64,000 nucleotides of DNA from Gammaproteobacteria bacterium (GCA_016712635.1 JADJQS010000002.1:124001-188000), one strand, 5' to 3'; positions 32,873-42,029 are shown, counted from the stretch's first letter. Numbers and translations are program-made. Notes: generated by a model not told the origin, from the sequence alone.

Positions 32873-33243
32873 TCAATAGCCGCTGCGGTGGTCCTTGTCC
32901 GGCACGTGTTCGCCGGAGAGCAGCGCCCAGATCAGGTAGGCCACGTTCTCCGGCACCACCACGGTATGCTTGTTGTTCGACGCGAACAGCTTCTCGCGCA
33001 GCTCCTTGCGGACCTGTGGCATGCCGGTCATGTCGAAGATCATGTCCACCGCGTCCCCCTTGGCGACGATCTGGTCGATGCTCAGTACGGGCATGCCGCT
33101 GGCCTGCGCCTCGCGCTTGCCGGGCGTATCGTGCAGCTCGCTGACGCAAACGATCTCGATCCCCTGCCGCTGGCGCCCTGCATCTGTTCGAGGACAGTGG
33201 AACCGATCCTGCCCAAACCGATGATTGCGATCTTAGTGCTCAT
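32873..33243 (-). pseudogene. Small Rossmann-fold NAD(P)-binding protein, frameshifted
   Basis: The gene begins MSTKIAIIGLGRIGSTVLEQ (a GxGxxG dinucleotide-binding start, with GGGAGG before the ATG at 33243). It changes frame near 33170-33176 and continues QGIEIVCVSELHDTPGKREA, then MPVLSIDQIVAKGDAVDMIF to a stop at 32873. One missing base accounts for the break; the repaired product would be about 123 residues, only a Rossmann domain without a catalytic domain. Substrate unknown. Confidence 0.6.
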
Positions 33244-33361
33244 TGCAGCCTCCCTGATCCATGGTGAAGTTCCGCGAACGGCGGCGGACTGGAATGGTGC
33301 CCTGATATGGTTAGCAACACCCGTGCCAACACCTGATCGAGGATGGCCGCATCCGCCGCAT

Positions 33362-34093
33362 TCAGGAACCGGCCGCCTGCAGCGCCATGCCGCACTTCTG
33401 GCAGAACCTCGCCCCGGCCGGGCTCGCGGCGGAGCACCTCGGGCAGGACAAAACGCTGCTGCTGCCGCCCGCCGGCTGGCTCAGGGACGTGCCGCAGCCG
33501 GTGCAGAATTCCGCGTCGAGATCGTTCCTGGCGCCGCATTTCGCACAGTCGCGGTACGCGGCCTTCACGGAGGAGCCGGCGACCTTGTCGGTGATCCCGC
33601 CGGTGATGACCTCGATGACCGGATCGCCCTCGCGCCACAGCATCACCAGGATATAGACGCCGAACAGCACCGAGCCGATGTCGAGGATCATCTTCAGCTT
33701 GTCCCAGTCGAGGAAGGCGTTGTTCAGCTGCAGGATCACCGGCACCAGGTACTGGTACAGCACGACGAGGTAGACGAACAGGACTAGGAGCTGGCTCAGT
33801 GCGATGATGCGCCCCAGCAGCGTATCCCGGCCCGGGATCTTGCCGACCTTCATCAGCATCGAGAGATAGAACGCGATGACCTGCTTCAGGGGCACGAAGA
33901 TCCGGACGAGGATCACGACCACGCCCAGCGTGAGCAGGATGTCGAGCCAGTCGCTGAAGCGCAGCTTGCCGAAGGCCGTCTCCGCGCCGGGGATGTGCTC
34001 GGTCAGGGCCTTGAACAACGACAGCACGATGATGATGAATACGCCCCGCACCACAGCGCGGAACGACGCCCTGAACACGCTCTCGTCAATCAT
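33362..34093 (-). CDS. Membrane protein with C-terminal double zinc ribbon
   Basis: A 243-residue protein with three or four TM helices (VVRGVFIIIVLSLFKALTEH; WLDILLTLGVVVILVRIFVP; LSQLLVLFVYLVVLYQYLVP; LDIGSVLFGVYILVMLW) and a cytoplasmic tail with two CxxC...CxxC zinc ribbons (CAKCGARNDLDAEFCTGCG and CPRCSAASPAGARFCQKCG). The zinc tail may bind a partner; the role is unknown. The gene is alone, facing the frameshifted Rossmann gene. Confidence 0.75.
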   Translation of the reverse strand: MIDESVFRASFRAVVRGVFIIIVLSLFKALTEHIPGAETAFGKLRFSDWLDILLTLGVVVILVRIFVPLKQVIAFYLSMLMKVGKIPGRDTLLGRIIALSQLLVLFVYLVVLYQYLVPVILQLNNAFLDWDKLKMILDIGSVLFGVYILVMLWREGDPVIEVITGGITDKVAGSSVKAAYRDCAKCGARNDLDAEFCTGCGTSLSQPAGGSSSVLSCPRCSAASPAGARFCQKCGMALQAAGS

Positions 34094-34337
34094 CCTGGGG
34101 ACCCGATCCTTGCGGCAGTTTTATTCAGGCTTGTTATACCGCTACGGCGCCACGGCACCACCCGCGCGCCTGCACGATCGGCGCCGTACACGGAATATAA
34201 ATCACCTTCATTCGGCGGGCAATGCGTAAACAAACCGCGCCATCCAGGGGGAAATCCAACCTTCACGTCGCCTGATCTAGCGCAACGAGCAGGAAAACCT
34301 CCGAAAACCGGCAACCGAACCGGTTTCGGGGGTACCG

Positions 34338-35210
34338 TTACGCGCGCCGGGCGATGCGCCCCATCTTGCCGCTCTGGTAGTCGGCGATGGCCTGGCGGAT
34401 CTCCTGCTGGGTGTTCATGACGAACGGACCGTAACCGACCACCGGCTCGTCGATCGGCGCGCCGCCCAGCAGCAGCAGCGTCGTGTCCTCGTCCGTCTCG
34501 ATGACGATCCGGCTGCCCGCGCGCTCCAGCACGGCGATGTGCGCGTCCGACACCGGTTCCCCGCCGCCGAGACGGATGCGGCCGCGCAGCACGAACACAC
34601 CGGCGGTGTGCCCCTCCGGCAGATCGAACTCCGCGCGCGCACCGGCCTTGAGGCGCACGTCCCACAGGTTGATCGGCGTGAAGGTGCGCGCCGGTCCCGC
34701 CGCGCCGTTGAAACTGCCGGCGATCACGCGCACCGAACCGGCGCTGTTCTCCAGTTCGACGCGCGGGATGTCCGCGCTCGTGATCGGCTGGTAGCCGGGA
34801 GCGTCCATCTTGTGCCGCGCGGGCAGGTTCACCCACAACTGGATCACCTCGAACAGGCCGCCCTCGCGCGCGAAGCCGGGGGCGTGGAACTCCTCGTGCA
34901 CGATGCCGCCGGCCGCCGTCATCCACTGCACGTCGCCCGGACCGATGGTGCCGCCGGCGCCGGTCGAGTCGCGATGCTCCACCTCGCCGGAGTAGACGAT
35001 GGTCACGGTCTCGAAACCGCGGTGCGGATGCTCGCCGACGCCGCGCCGCGCCGATGTCGGCGCGAAGGTCGCCGGCCCGGCGTAGTCCAGCAGCAGGAAC
35101 GGCGACAGCTCGGCGCTGTGGTCGTGGTAAGAGAAGATGCTGCGCACCGGGAATCCGTCGCCAACCCAGTGGCCGGTGTCCTGGCTTTGGATGAATGCAA
35201 GTTTTTTCAT
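34338..35210 (-). CDS. Pirin-family protein
   Basis: A 290-residue bicupin. The metal-binding N-terminal cupin has the pirin motifs SARRGVGEHPHRGFETVTIV (His ligands) and HEEFHAPGF; the C-terminal cupin is at about 180-285. Some bacterial pirins are quercetinases and others bind regulators; a specific role cannot be assigned. AGGAGG precedes the ATG at 35210. It is followed by a CCGAAA...TTTCGG hairpin near 34302-34331 without a T-run. Confidence 0.9.
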   Translation of the reverse strand: MKKLAFIQSQDTGHWVGDGFPVRSIFSYHDHSAELSPFLLLDYAGPATFAPTSARRGVGEHPHRGFETVTIVYSGEVEHRDSTGAGGTIGPGDVQWMTAAGGIVHEEFHAPGFAREGGLFEVIQLWVNLPARHKMDAPGYQPITSADIPRVELENSAGSVRVIAGSFNGAAGPARTFTPINLWDVRLKAGARAEFDLPEGHTAGVFVLRGRIRLGGGEPVSDAHIAVLERAGSRIVIETDEDTTLLLLGGAPIDEPVVGYGPFVMNTQQEIRQAIADYQSGKMGRIARRA

Positions 35211-35243
35211 GGCCTGCCTCCTGTATCATCATCATGCGAACAT

Positions 35244-35333
35244 GGGGACAGATTTCAAATCTGTCCCCTTATCTAAATACGTCCCCTTGCTCCGAGATCC
35301 AAACACGGGAGACGGATTGTGAAATCCGTCCCC
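35244..35333. repeat. Pair of GGGGACAGATTT palindromes
   Basis: A perfect 25-bp copy (35244-35268, arm GGGGACAGATTT) is followed by a degenerate copy (about 35306-35333, GGGAGACGGATT/AAATCCGTCCCC). They fill the gap between the azoreductase stop and the pirin promoter. Confidence 0.7.
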
Positions 35334-35348
35334 TCTTGCTGCTGCAGA

Positions 35349-35966
35349 TCAGGCCGCCTTCCTCGGCAGCGCCCGCACCCGGTCGAGTGCGGCGGCGATC
35401 GACTGCTCGCGCTTTTCTGCACCGAGATTGACGCCCTCGGCGCGGATGACGCTGATGTCGGTGATGCCGGCGAGGCCGAGCGCCGCCTTCAGGTACGACT
35501 CCTGGTGATCCATCGCCTGTGCCGGACCTGCGGAATACACCCCGCCGCGCGCGGAGACGATCACGACCTGTCTGCCGCCGGCGAGACCGACCGGTCCCTG
35601 CTCCGTGTATCTGAAGGTGCGCCCCGCGACCAGCACGCGATCCAGCCAGGCCTTGAGCTGCGAGGGGATCGAGAAATTGTACATGGGCGCACCGAGCACG
35701 ATCACATCCGCGGCGATGAATTCCGCCAGCAGCTCCTCGCCGAGCGCGAGCTCCGCCTGCTGCGCCGGACTGCGCTGCTCCGGCGTCACCTGGCGCGCGC
35801 TAAGGGCCTCGGCGGTCAGATGTCCGGGCGCGCTCACCGCGAGGTCGCGATGCGTGACCTCGATGCCGGGGTGACGCAGGCGCCACTGGTCGACAAGCTC
35901 CTGTCCGAGCTGGCGCGTGACCGATTGGGTGCCCAGGATGCTGGAATCGATGTGCAGCAGTTTCAT
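35349..35966 (-). CDS. azoR: FMN-dependent NADH-azoreductase
   Basis: A 205-residue flavodoxin-fold enzyme that reduces azo bonds and quinones with NADH. Motifs: HIDSSILGTQSVTRQLG (phosphate-binding loop), GAPMYNFSIPSQLKAWLDRV (FMN-binding) and SARGGVYS. The ATG at 35966 (MKLLHIDSS) is the family start. It is divergent from a LysR gene 130 bp away, the usual arrangement for a regulator that controls it. Confidence 0.9.
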   Translation of the reverse strand: MKLLHIDSSILGTQSVTRQLGQELVDQWRLRHPGIEVTHRDLAVSAPGHLTAEALSARQVTPEQRSPAQQAELALGEELLAEFIAADVIVLGAPMYNFSIPSQLKAWLDRVLVAGRTFRYTEQGPVGLAGGRQVVIVSARGGVYSAGPAQAMDHQESYLKAALGLAGITDISVIRAEGVNLGAEKREQSIAAALDRVRALPRKAA

Positions 35967-36095
35967 GGTCGTTCTCCTCACGGGATGGCACGGCGGGCGG
36001 ACGCCCCGCCCTTTACAACCGTCTTCCTGAGGATTAATGTTAATTCCGACAGTAATCCATGATTAGATATCGTATTCAGCAAACACTTTCATGTT

Positions 36096-37055
36096 ATGCG
36101 CAATAATCGAAACGTCACCACCAAGGCCGGCCTGCAGGACCTGAACGACCTCTACCTGTTCGCGCTGGTGGTCGATGAGGGCAGCTTTACCGCGGCGAGC
36201 CGTGTGGCGGGGTTGACCACCTCCCGCATCAGCCGGCGCGTCGCCGACCTGGAGGACCGCCTGGGGGTGCGCCTGCTGCACCGCACCACGCGCAAACTCG
36301 CGCTGACGCCGGTCGGCGAACAGTATTACCAGCACTGCCGCGCGATAGTCAGCGAGGCCGAGGCCGCCGCGGAAGTGGTGGAACAGGTGCAGGCCGTCCC
36401 GCGCGGGCACGTGCGCGTGACCTGCCCGGCGCTGACGGCGCAGTCGGTACTCGGGCCGATCATCACCGGGTTCATGCGGCTCTATCCCGAGGTGCGCGTC
36501 TCGCTCGCGGCGACCGACCGGCTGGTGAACCTGATCGACGAAGGCCTCGACGTGGCGATCCGCTTTCGCGCGCTGCCGCTGGAAGACTCCAGTCTCGTCG
36601 CGCGCACGATCGGCGAGAGCCGCACGTATCTGGTGGCAAGCCCGGCGTTACTGAATACCCATGGCCGCCCCGACCAGCCGGCCGACCTCGCCCGTTTCCC
36701 CAGCCTGGGCAAGAGCCGCCACGACGCGGGTTACGCCTGGCAACTGACAAGCGAGGGCGGCGAGGACACGACGGTGCCCTATCGACCGCGGCTGGAGTCG
36801 GACGACTGGCTGGTGCTGCGGCAGGCGGCGCTGGACGGCCTCGGCGTCGCGGCGATCCCGGACGAGATGTGCCGGGAGGACATCGACGCCGGCCGGCTGG
36901 AGATCGTGTTGCCCGCCTGGCAACTGCCCGGCGTCACACTGCACATCGTCTACATCTCTCGCCGCGGCCTGATCCCGGCGGTGCGCGTCTTCATCGACTT
37001 CGCCGCCGGGCGCCTGGCGGCGCAGTGCCGGGAAAAAGCCGGGATAGAGAAATAA
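36096..37055 (+). CDS. LysR-family transcriptional regulator
   Basis: A 319-residue regulator with an N-terminal winged HTH (GSFTAASRVAGLTTSRISRR, then LEDRLGVRLLHRTTRKLALT) and a substrate-binding domain (about 100-305). The DLYLFALVVDEGSF start and HRTTR motif fit the CrgA-like subgroup. It is divergent from azoR, so it probably controls the azoreductase through the shared 130-bp intergenic region. The inducer (perhaps a quinone) is inferred. Confidence 0.9.
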   Translation: MRNNRNVTTKAGLQDLNDLYLFALVVDEGSFTAASRVAGLTTSRISRRVADLEDRLGVRLLHRTTRKLALTPVGEQYYQHCRAIVSEAEAAAEVVEQVQAVPRGHVRVTCPALTAQSVLGPIITGFMRLYPEVRVSLAATDRLVNLIDEGLDVAIRFRALPLEDSSLVARTIGESRTYLVASPALLNTHGRPDQPADLARFPSLGKSRHDAGYAWQLTSEGGEDTTVPYRPRLESDDWLVLRQAALDGLGVAAIPDEMCREDIDAGRLEIVLPAWQLPGVTLHIVYISRRGLIPAVRVFIDFAAGRLAAQCREKAGIEK

Positions 37056-37134
37056 TCCGGGACAGATTTACGACGGCACGGGGACGGACTTAAGTCCGTC
37101 CCCTGGAATAAAAATAAATCTGTCCCGGATTATT
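37051..37134. repeat. Nested GGGACAG / GGGGACGG palindromes
   Basis: Perfect 20-bp outer arms (37051-37070, AATAATCCGGGACAGATTTA, and 37115-37134) enclose a perfect 24-bp palindrome (37080-37103, arm GGGGACGGACTT). A further half copy (AAGTCCGTCCCC) lies at 37137-37148. The left arm includes the last codons of the LysR gene. Confidence 0.75.
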
Positions 37135-37153
37135 CGAAGTCCGTCCCCGCTGG

Positions 37154-37513
37154 TCAAAGCATAACCACCGGCTTGAAGCCGCCGTAGATCATGCGCCGGC
37201 TGTCGAAGGGCATGGCATTCGGGCCCATGGAAGTGAGGCGCGGATCCGCCAAGACCTTTTTCAGCACGCGGTCGCGGTGCGCACGCGATTTGTAGACGAT
37301 CCACGAGAAGAACACGACCTCGCCCGGCTTCAGTTTCACGCTCTGCGGAAACGAGGTGAGCTTGCCGGGCTTCACGTCGTCCGCCACGCATTCCATGTAT
37401 TCCAGGGCGCCATGTTCGCGCCAGATCTTCCCCGCCTTGCGTGCGAGGCGGCGATAGACCGCCAGATTCTTCTTCGGGACGGGCAGGACGAATCCATCGA
37501 CGTACTTGGCCAT
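37154..37513 (-). CDS. DUF1428 (YbaA-like) protein
   Basis: A 119-residue soluble protein. The start MAKYVDGFVLPVPKKNLAVY, then WREHGALEYMECVADDV, and the end SRRMIYGGFKPVV are the DUF1428 consensus (dimeric alpha/beta-barrel fold, like E. coli YbaA). Function unknown. It may be co-transcribed with the SRPBCC gene upstream (81-bp gap). Confidence 0.85.
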   Translation of the reverse strand: MAKYVDGFVLPVPKKNLAVYRRLARKAGKIWREHGALEYMECVADDVKPGKLTSFPQSVKLKPGEVVFFSWIVYKSRAHRDRVLKKVLADPRLTSMGPNAMPFDSRRMIYGGFKPVVML

Positions 37514-37594
37514 GATCGAACACCTCCTGGATAATATGAAACAGAATACGGAATCCGGACCAAGGTCTGCTCCCTGCGTCGGGAATCCTCGCGC

Positions 37595-38122
37595 TCAGGC
37601 CTCGGCGAGCGACTTCAGGCTGGCGAGCCCCTCCTCGAAATCCTTGCCGATCATCGTGTCCATGTCGAAGAACAGGCCCATCAGCTTCGACAGGTAGGGA
37701 CTGGGGCCGTGGATGGACCAGACGACATTCGTCGCCCCGCCCGCCGGCTGCAGCGCGAACTCCACGATGTTGTGCGCCTCGAAGGGCTTGATGAAATCGA
37801 GCCGGATGACCAGCCGGGAGGGCGGAACGGTCTCGATGATCTCCATGCTCCCCTGGCCCACGTCGTCGTTGCCGTCCCAGCCGTACACTGCGCCCGTGCC
37901 GCGCGCCGCGCCGCTGTGCGTCCGCTTCATGGCGGGATCCTTCTTTTCCCATGGCGACCAGGCCGCCCACTCATGCAGGTCCTCGAGGCGCGCGAAGATC
38001 TCCTCCGGCGGCGCCTGGATCACCGCGCTGCGCTCGACGCGGAAGCTGTCAGGCCGGGTCGCGGCGTAGACGAGGATCGCGGCGACCAGGACCGCGATGG
38101 CCAGGGTGATTTTCTTGAGCAT
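37595..38122 (-). CDS. SRPBCC family protein with N-terminal membrane anchor
   Basis: A 175-residue protein with one N-terminal TM or signal anchor (KKITLAIAVLVAAILVYAAT) and a polyketide-cyclase/dehydrase-like SRPBCC domain (RSAVIQAPPEEIFARLEDLH, then EWAAWSPWEKKDPAMKRTHS). The 'W..WSPWEK.DP.M' motif is typical of the polyketide cyclase 2 subgroup. The ligand is unknown. Confidence 0.85.
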   Translation of the reverse strand: MLKKITLAIAVLVAAILVYAATRPDSFRVERSAVIQAPPEEIFARLEDLHEWAAWSPWEKKDPAMKRTHSGAARGTGAVYGWDGNDDVGQGSMEIIETVPPSRLVIRLDFIKPFEAHNIVEFALQPAGGATNVVWSIHGPSPYLSKLMGLFFDMDTMIGKDFEEGLASLKSLAEA

Positions 38123-38489
38123 GGTGATGTCTCCCGTTTATTCGTGACTCGGCGCGGACGGTCCGGAAACGGGTCGTCCGCGCATCCCTCCGTGCCGCCA
38201 CCGGGGGAATATACCACGCGCTCCGGCTTCAACAGAGGGGCGCAGGGTGTGTCAAGCGTGCCCATGGGGCGGCCTCCGCTGATGACCGCAACGAATCTGT
38301 ATGAAATCCGCCGGGCCATGGACCCGGCGCAGAAATCCGCATGGAATCATGCGGCAGTAACGACAGCCTGATCCATTGTCTTCACTACGTTCCCGGCGCC
38401 CCGCCCTGTCCGGTTGACCGCGCGCCAGACCCGGCGGGATGATAGCTGTCTGACGTCGTCCGGCTAACGCCGCCGGACCGGAGGAGACC
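38123..38489. other. Intergenic region between divergent genes
   Basis: About 365 bp separating the SRPBCC gene and the FMN reductase. It should hold both promoters. No convincing small gene or strong hairpin was found. Confidence 0.4.
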
Positions 38490-39050
38490 ATGTCCAGGAT
38501 CGTGGGGATTGCCGGCAGCCTGCGCTCCGGTTCATACAACGCGGCGCTGCTGCGCGCCGCCGTTGATCTGATGCCCGAAGGATCAAGCCTGGAGATCGGA
38601 AGCATCAAGGGCATCCCGCTCTATGACGGCGACGTCGAGGCGAAGGATGGCATTCCCCAAACCGTAACCGCGCTGAAGGATCGTATCGCAGCCGGAGACG
38701 GGCTGCTGCTGGTCACGCCCGAGTACAATAATTCGATTCCGGGTGTATTCAAGAACGCGATCGACTGGCTGTCGCGGCCGTCCTCTGACATCCCGCGCAT
38801 CTTCGGCAACCGTCCGGTCGCGGTCATCGGGGCCTCGCCGGGCGGCTTCGGGACGATACTCGCGCAGAACGCCTGGTTGCCGGTGCTGCGCACGCTGGGC
38901 ATGCGGCCCTGGTTCGGCGCCCGCCTGCAGGTGTCGCGCGCGGGGTCCGTATTTGGCGACGGTGGCGATCTCGCCGACGCAAAGACGCGGGAACAGCTGG
39001 CGCAGTTCATCCTCGGCTTCGCGGAATTCACCGCCTCGCAACGGCGTTAG
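38490..39050 (+). CDS. NADPH-dependent FMN reductase
   Basis: A 186-residue flavodoxin-like oxidoreductase. The FMN phosphate loop is GSLRSGSYNAALL, the family signature is PEYNNSIPGVFKNAIDW, and GASPGGFGT is the third FMN contact. Such enzymes (ChrR/YieF-like) reduce quinones, chromate or azo compounds with NADPH. GGAGGAG lies before the ATG. Confidence 0.9.
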   Translation: MSRIVGIAGSLRSGSYNAALLRAAVDLMPEGSSLEIGSIKGIPLYDGDVEAKDGIPQTVTALKDRIAAGDGLLLVTPEYNNSIPGVFKNAIDWLSRPSSDIPRIFGNRPVAVIGASPGGFGTILAQNAWLPVLRTLGMRPWFGARLQVSRAGSVFGDGGDLADAKTREQLAQFILGFAEFTASQRR

Positions 39051-39163
39051 CGCACTGGAAATTTCCGCGATTTGAGGCATCATATACGGCGCTGAAGCCG
39101 CGCCGAGACCATTGCTCGCACGCACCCCCACCCGGAACGAACCCGTTGAGCCAAAGACACGCC

Positions 39164-39766
39164 ATGCCGCAGCCACGAACATTCGACAAGGCCATTGAAC
39201 TGATCGACGCCGCGAACCGCGCCGACCCGAACCGCGAGACCGCCGACGGGACGGAGTGGCCCAAGGAGCTGCTCTACTCCCGCCGCATGTCCGACATGCT
39301 GCAGCGCTATGCCCCTGCGGCCGACGACGCGGTGAGGCTCGCGGTTCGCGCGCAGCATGTCCGGCGCTGGACCTCGCCGCGCGACGCCTATCCGATGGAT
39401 CGCGACGGTTATCTGCAATGGCGCAAGGACCTCTACCGCTTCCACGCCGACACCGCGGCCGAACTGCTGACGCAGGCCGGCTGCGACGCGGACGTCATCG
39501 ACCGGGTGAAGAAGGCCGTGGGCAAACGGGCGCTCAAGAAGAATCCGGACACCCAGATGCTGGAGGACGTCACCGCGCTGGTATTCATCGAGAGCTACAT
39601 GCTGGATTTCGCCGCCAGGCACCCCGAATACGACGAGGAGAAATGGCGCGGCATCATCCGCAAGACCTGGGAAAAGATGTCGAAACAGGCGCACGACTTT
39701 GCGCTGTCGGGCGGGATACGGTTGCCTGAGGCGCTGGTGCCGCTGATTCAGCGGTCGATCGAGTAG
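39164..39766 (+). CDS. DUF4202 protein
   Basis: A 200-residue soluble protein of the DUF4202 family (FDKAIELIDAANRADPNRE; ELLYSRRMSDMLQRYAP; AQHVRRWTSPRDAYPMDRDG). Members are mostly alpha-helical and His/Arg-rich, with unknown function. The ATG at 39164 was preferred; a TTG six codons earlier (39146) is an alternative, and neither has a strong ribosome-binding site. Confidence 0.85.
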   Translation: MPQPRTFDKAIELIDAANRADPNRETADGTEWPKELLYSRRMSDMLQRYAPAADDAVRLAVRAQHVRRWTSPRDAYPMDRDGYLQWRKDLYRFHADTAAELLTQAGCDADVIDRVKKAVGKRALKKNPDTQMLEDVTALVFIESYMLDFAARHPEYDEEKWRGIIRKTWEKMSKQAHDFALSGGIRLPEALVPLIQRSIE

Positions 39767-39776
39767 CCGGGCCATT

Positions 39777-39840
39777 GGGGACAGATTTAAATCCGTCCCC
39801 TTACACACACTAAATGGGGACAGATTTAAAATCTGTCCCC
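39777..39840. repeat. Tandem pair of GGGGACAGATTT palindromes
   Basis: Two copies 15 bp apart: 39777-39800 (arm GGGGACAGATTT with CC substituted in the right arm) and 39816-39840 (perfect 25-bp form). They lie between the DUF4202 stop and the phosphatase start. Confidence 0.75.
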
Positions 39841-39853
39841 TCGCCGCCGGATT

Positions 39854-40483
39854 ATGCCCAACATCATCGCCGACATCTCCGGAGACTACGCCGCCCTGCT
39901 GCGCCTGCTGGCGAAGATGCCGGACGAGGAGGCCATCTCCCTCGGCGACATGGTCGACCGCGGGCCGGATTCGCGTGCGGTGGTCGAATGGTTCATGGCC
40001 AACGGCCGCGCCGTGCTGGCCAATCACGAACACATGATGCTCGACCACTGCCGGGGCACCGGTTATTACACGCCGGGCTCGTGGGAGGTCAACGGCGGCG
40101 ACGCCACGCTGCATTCGTTTCGCGGCGCCGTCCCCGCGGAGGTGCTGGACTGGATCGAACGCCTGCCGCTCTATCTGGAGATCGGGGACTGCCTGATCTC
40201 CCATGCCTTCGTGTATCCCGGCTCCACCCTCGCGGAGGCCTGCGAACTCGGCGCCGGCTCGCGCGATGCCCGCTTCGACCGCAGCCTGCTCTGGAACCGG
40301 GAGCCGCCGCGGCGCCTGCGCCAGTACCGGATGCAGATCGCCGGACACAACTCCCAGTTCGGCCTGCGGAAATTCTCCGACTGGAGGGGCGAATTCGCGA
40401 TCTGCCTGGACGATTCGCGGCGCGGCCGCCTGACCGGTCTGCATCTGCCCTCGATGGACATCTATCAAGTAGAATGTGACTGA
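39854..40483 (+). CDS. Metallophosphoesterase (serine/threonine phosphatase-like)
   Basis: A 209-residue protein with calcineurin-like motifs: SLGDMVDRGPDS (GDxVDRG), LANHEHMMLDH (GNHE-like), ISHAFVYPG (His) and IAGHNSQF (His). The first motif, normally D-x-H-G, reads DISGDYAAL, so one metal-binding His is missing. The gene starts 13 bp after a palindromic repeat and ends in the 5' leader of the aldo/keto reductase gene (37-bp gap). Substrate unknown; it may dephosphorylate proteins or nucleotides. Confidence 0.75.
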   Translation: MPNIIADISGDYAALLRLLAKMPDEEAISLGDMVDRGPDSRAVVEWFMANGRAVLANHEHMMLDHCRGTGYYTPGSWEVNGGDATLHSFRGAVPAEVLDWIERLPLYLEIGDCLISHAFVYPGSTLAEACELGAGSRDARFDRSLLWNREPPRRLRQYRMQIAGHNSQFGLRKFSDWRGEFAICLDDSRRGRLTGLHLPSMDIYQVECD

Positions 40484-40520
40484 CCCGTCCCGGCATCCGC
40501 CGCGCGAAGAATCCCGCACC

Positions 40521-41366
40521 ATGAGCGAGAACGAATACGTCACTTCCATCCACGGCGTGCGCAGCCCGCGCATCATCTACGGCACGGCCTGGAAGAAAAG
40601 CCGGACGCAGGAACTGGTGAGCCTGGCGCTGCGCCACGGCTTCCGCGGCATCGACACCGCCGGCCAGCCCAAGCACTACGATGAGGCCGGCGTGGGCGCG
40701 GCCATCGCCGCCGCGCTGGACGACGGACTGACACGGGCCGAACTCTACCTGCAGACGAAATTCACCCCGATCGACGGCCAGGACCCGAAGCAGACCCCCT
40801 ACGACCGCACCGCCGCGCTCGCCGACCAGGTCGCGCAGTCGTTCCGCGCCTCCCTGCAGAACCTGCACACCGATTACGTCGACTGCCTGGTGCTGCACTC
40901 GCCGCTGCAAGACACCGGCCAGCTGGCCAAGGCCTGGTCGGCGATGGAGGCGATCGTCGAGGCCGGCGGCGCGCGCCAGCTCGGCATCAGCAACTGCTAC
41001 AGCCTCGCCTATCTCGAGGCGCTGCGGCGCTCGGCACGGATCCCGCCGGCCGTGGTGCAGAACCGGTTCTATGCCGAGACCCGCTACGACCGCGAGATCC
41101 GCGCCTTCTGCCGCGACCACGGCATCATCTACCAGAGTTTCTGGACGCTGACGGCGAACCCGCACATCCTGGCGCACGAGAAGGTCAAGGGGCCGGCCAG
41201 GAAGCACCGGCGCACGCCGGCGCAGATCCTGTTCCGCTGGCTTACCCAGGAAGGCGTCGTCCCGCTCACAGGCACCACCTCGGAGGCGCACATGCAGGAG
41301 GATCTCGGGATCTTCGCCTTCCATCTCGACGATGAGGAGCGCGCCGCGATCGCGGCACTGTTCTGA
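40521..41366 (+). CDS. Aldo/keto reductase
   Basis: A 281-residue NADPH-dependent (beta/alpha)8-barrel. The catalytic tetrad is visible as Asp (FRGIDTAGQ), Tyr (KHYDEAGVG), Lys (LYLQTKFTP) and His (CLVLHSPLQ). The C-terminal 'FRWLTQEGVVPLTGTTSEAH' binds the cofactor. The start at 40521 (MSENEYVTSIHGV) was preferred over a frame 15 codons longer that overlaps the phosphatase gene. Confidence 0.9.
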   Translation: MSENEYVTSIHGVRSPRIIYGTAWKKSRTQELVSLALRHGFRGIDTAGQPKHYDEAGVGAAIAAALDDGLTRAELYLQTKFTPIDGQDPKQTPYDRTAALADQVAQSFRASLQNLHTDYVDCLVLHSPLQDTGQLAKAWSAMEAIVEAGGARQLGISNCYSLAYLEALRRSARIPPAVVQNRFYAETRYDREIRAFCRDHGIIYQSFWTLTANPHILAHEKVKGPARKHRRTPAQILFRWLTQEGVVPLTGTTSEAHMQEDLGIFAFHLDDEERAAIAALF

Positions 41367-41397
41367 TCCGTCGAACCGGGAAGCCGGAGTAATCGCA

Positions 41398-41475
41398 GAC
41401 CGGATGCAGCGAAGCGGAATCCGGGAATGGCGTGCCCCGGACTACGGCGCCATGCGCCTCCCTCCGGGCTACGAG
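41398..41475. repeat. Degenerate GTAGCCCGGAT-type repeat
   Basis: ACCGGATGCAGCGAAGCGGAATCCGGG and, in opposite orientation, CCTCCGGGCTACGAGC resemble the arms of the clearer inverted repeat at 58110-58188. It is an eroded copy in the gap before msrB. Confidence 0.4.
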
Positions 41476-41582
41476 CTCGAATGATGACGCCGCCAGCGGA
41501 TCACGTGCGCAGGCCTTGGTCCGGCCGCGATTCGCGGCTATGCTGGATCGACCGGCCCGGCCCGCCACCCTGGAGACACGAC

Positions 41583-42029
41583 ATGCTGAAGTGGAACGAC
41601 GTGATCGGATTCGCGAGCAAAGGCAACCCCGGGCCGGAGCGCCGCGTGAGCAGGACCGACGCCGAGTGGCGTGCCCGGCTCACCCCCGAGGAATACCATG
41701 TCACGCGCGAGAAAGGCACCGAGCGCGCGTTCAGTTCCGAGATGTGCAACCTGTTCGAACCCGGCCTGTACGCCTGCGTGTGCTGCGACACGCTGCTGTT
41801 CGACGCGCGCGAGAAGTTCGACTCGGGCACCGGCTGGCCGTCCTTCACCCAGCCGATCCGCGCGGACGCCATCGCCTATCACAGCGACACCGCGCACGGC
41901 ATGCGGCGCATCGAGACCACCTGCAACACCTGCGGCGCCCACCTCGGCCATGTCTTCCCGGACGGCCCGGCGCCCGGCGGCTTGCGCTACTGCATGAACG
42001 CGCTGGCGCTCAGGAAACAGAAAGATTGA
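41583..42029 (+). CDS. msrB: Peptide-methionine (R)-S-oxide reductase
   Basis: A 148-residue repair enzyme that reduces the R-epimer of methionine sulfoxide using thioredoxin. The zinc-binding CxxC pairs are in ACVCCDT and CNTCGAHLGH, the substrate motif is GTGWPSF, and the catalytic Cys lies in GGLRYCMNAL. The ATG at 41583 follows GGAGACACG. The upstream frame that starts at 41427 lies in repeat sequence and was not used. Confidence 0.93.
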   Translation: MLKWNDVIGFASKGNPGPERRVSRTDAEWRARLTPEEYHVTREKGTERAFSSEMCNLFEPGLYACVCCDTLLFDAREKFDSGTGWPSFTQPIRADAIAYHSDTAHGMRRIETTCNTCGAHLGHVFPDGPAPGGLRYCMNALALRKQKD

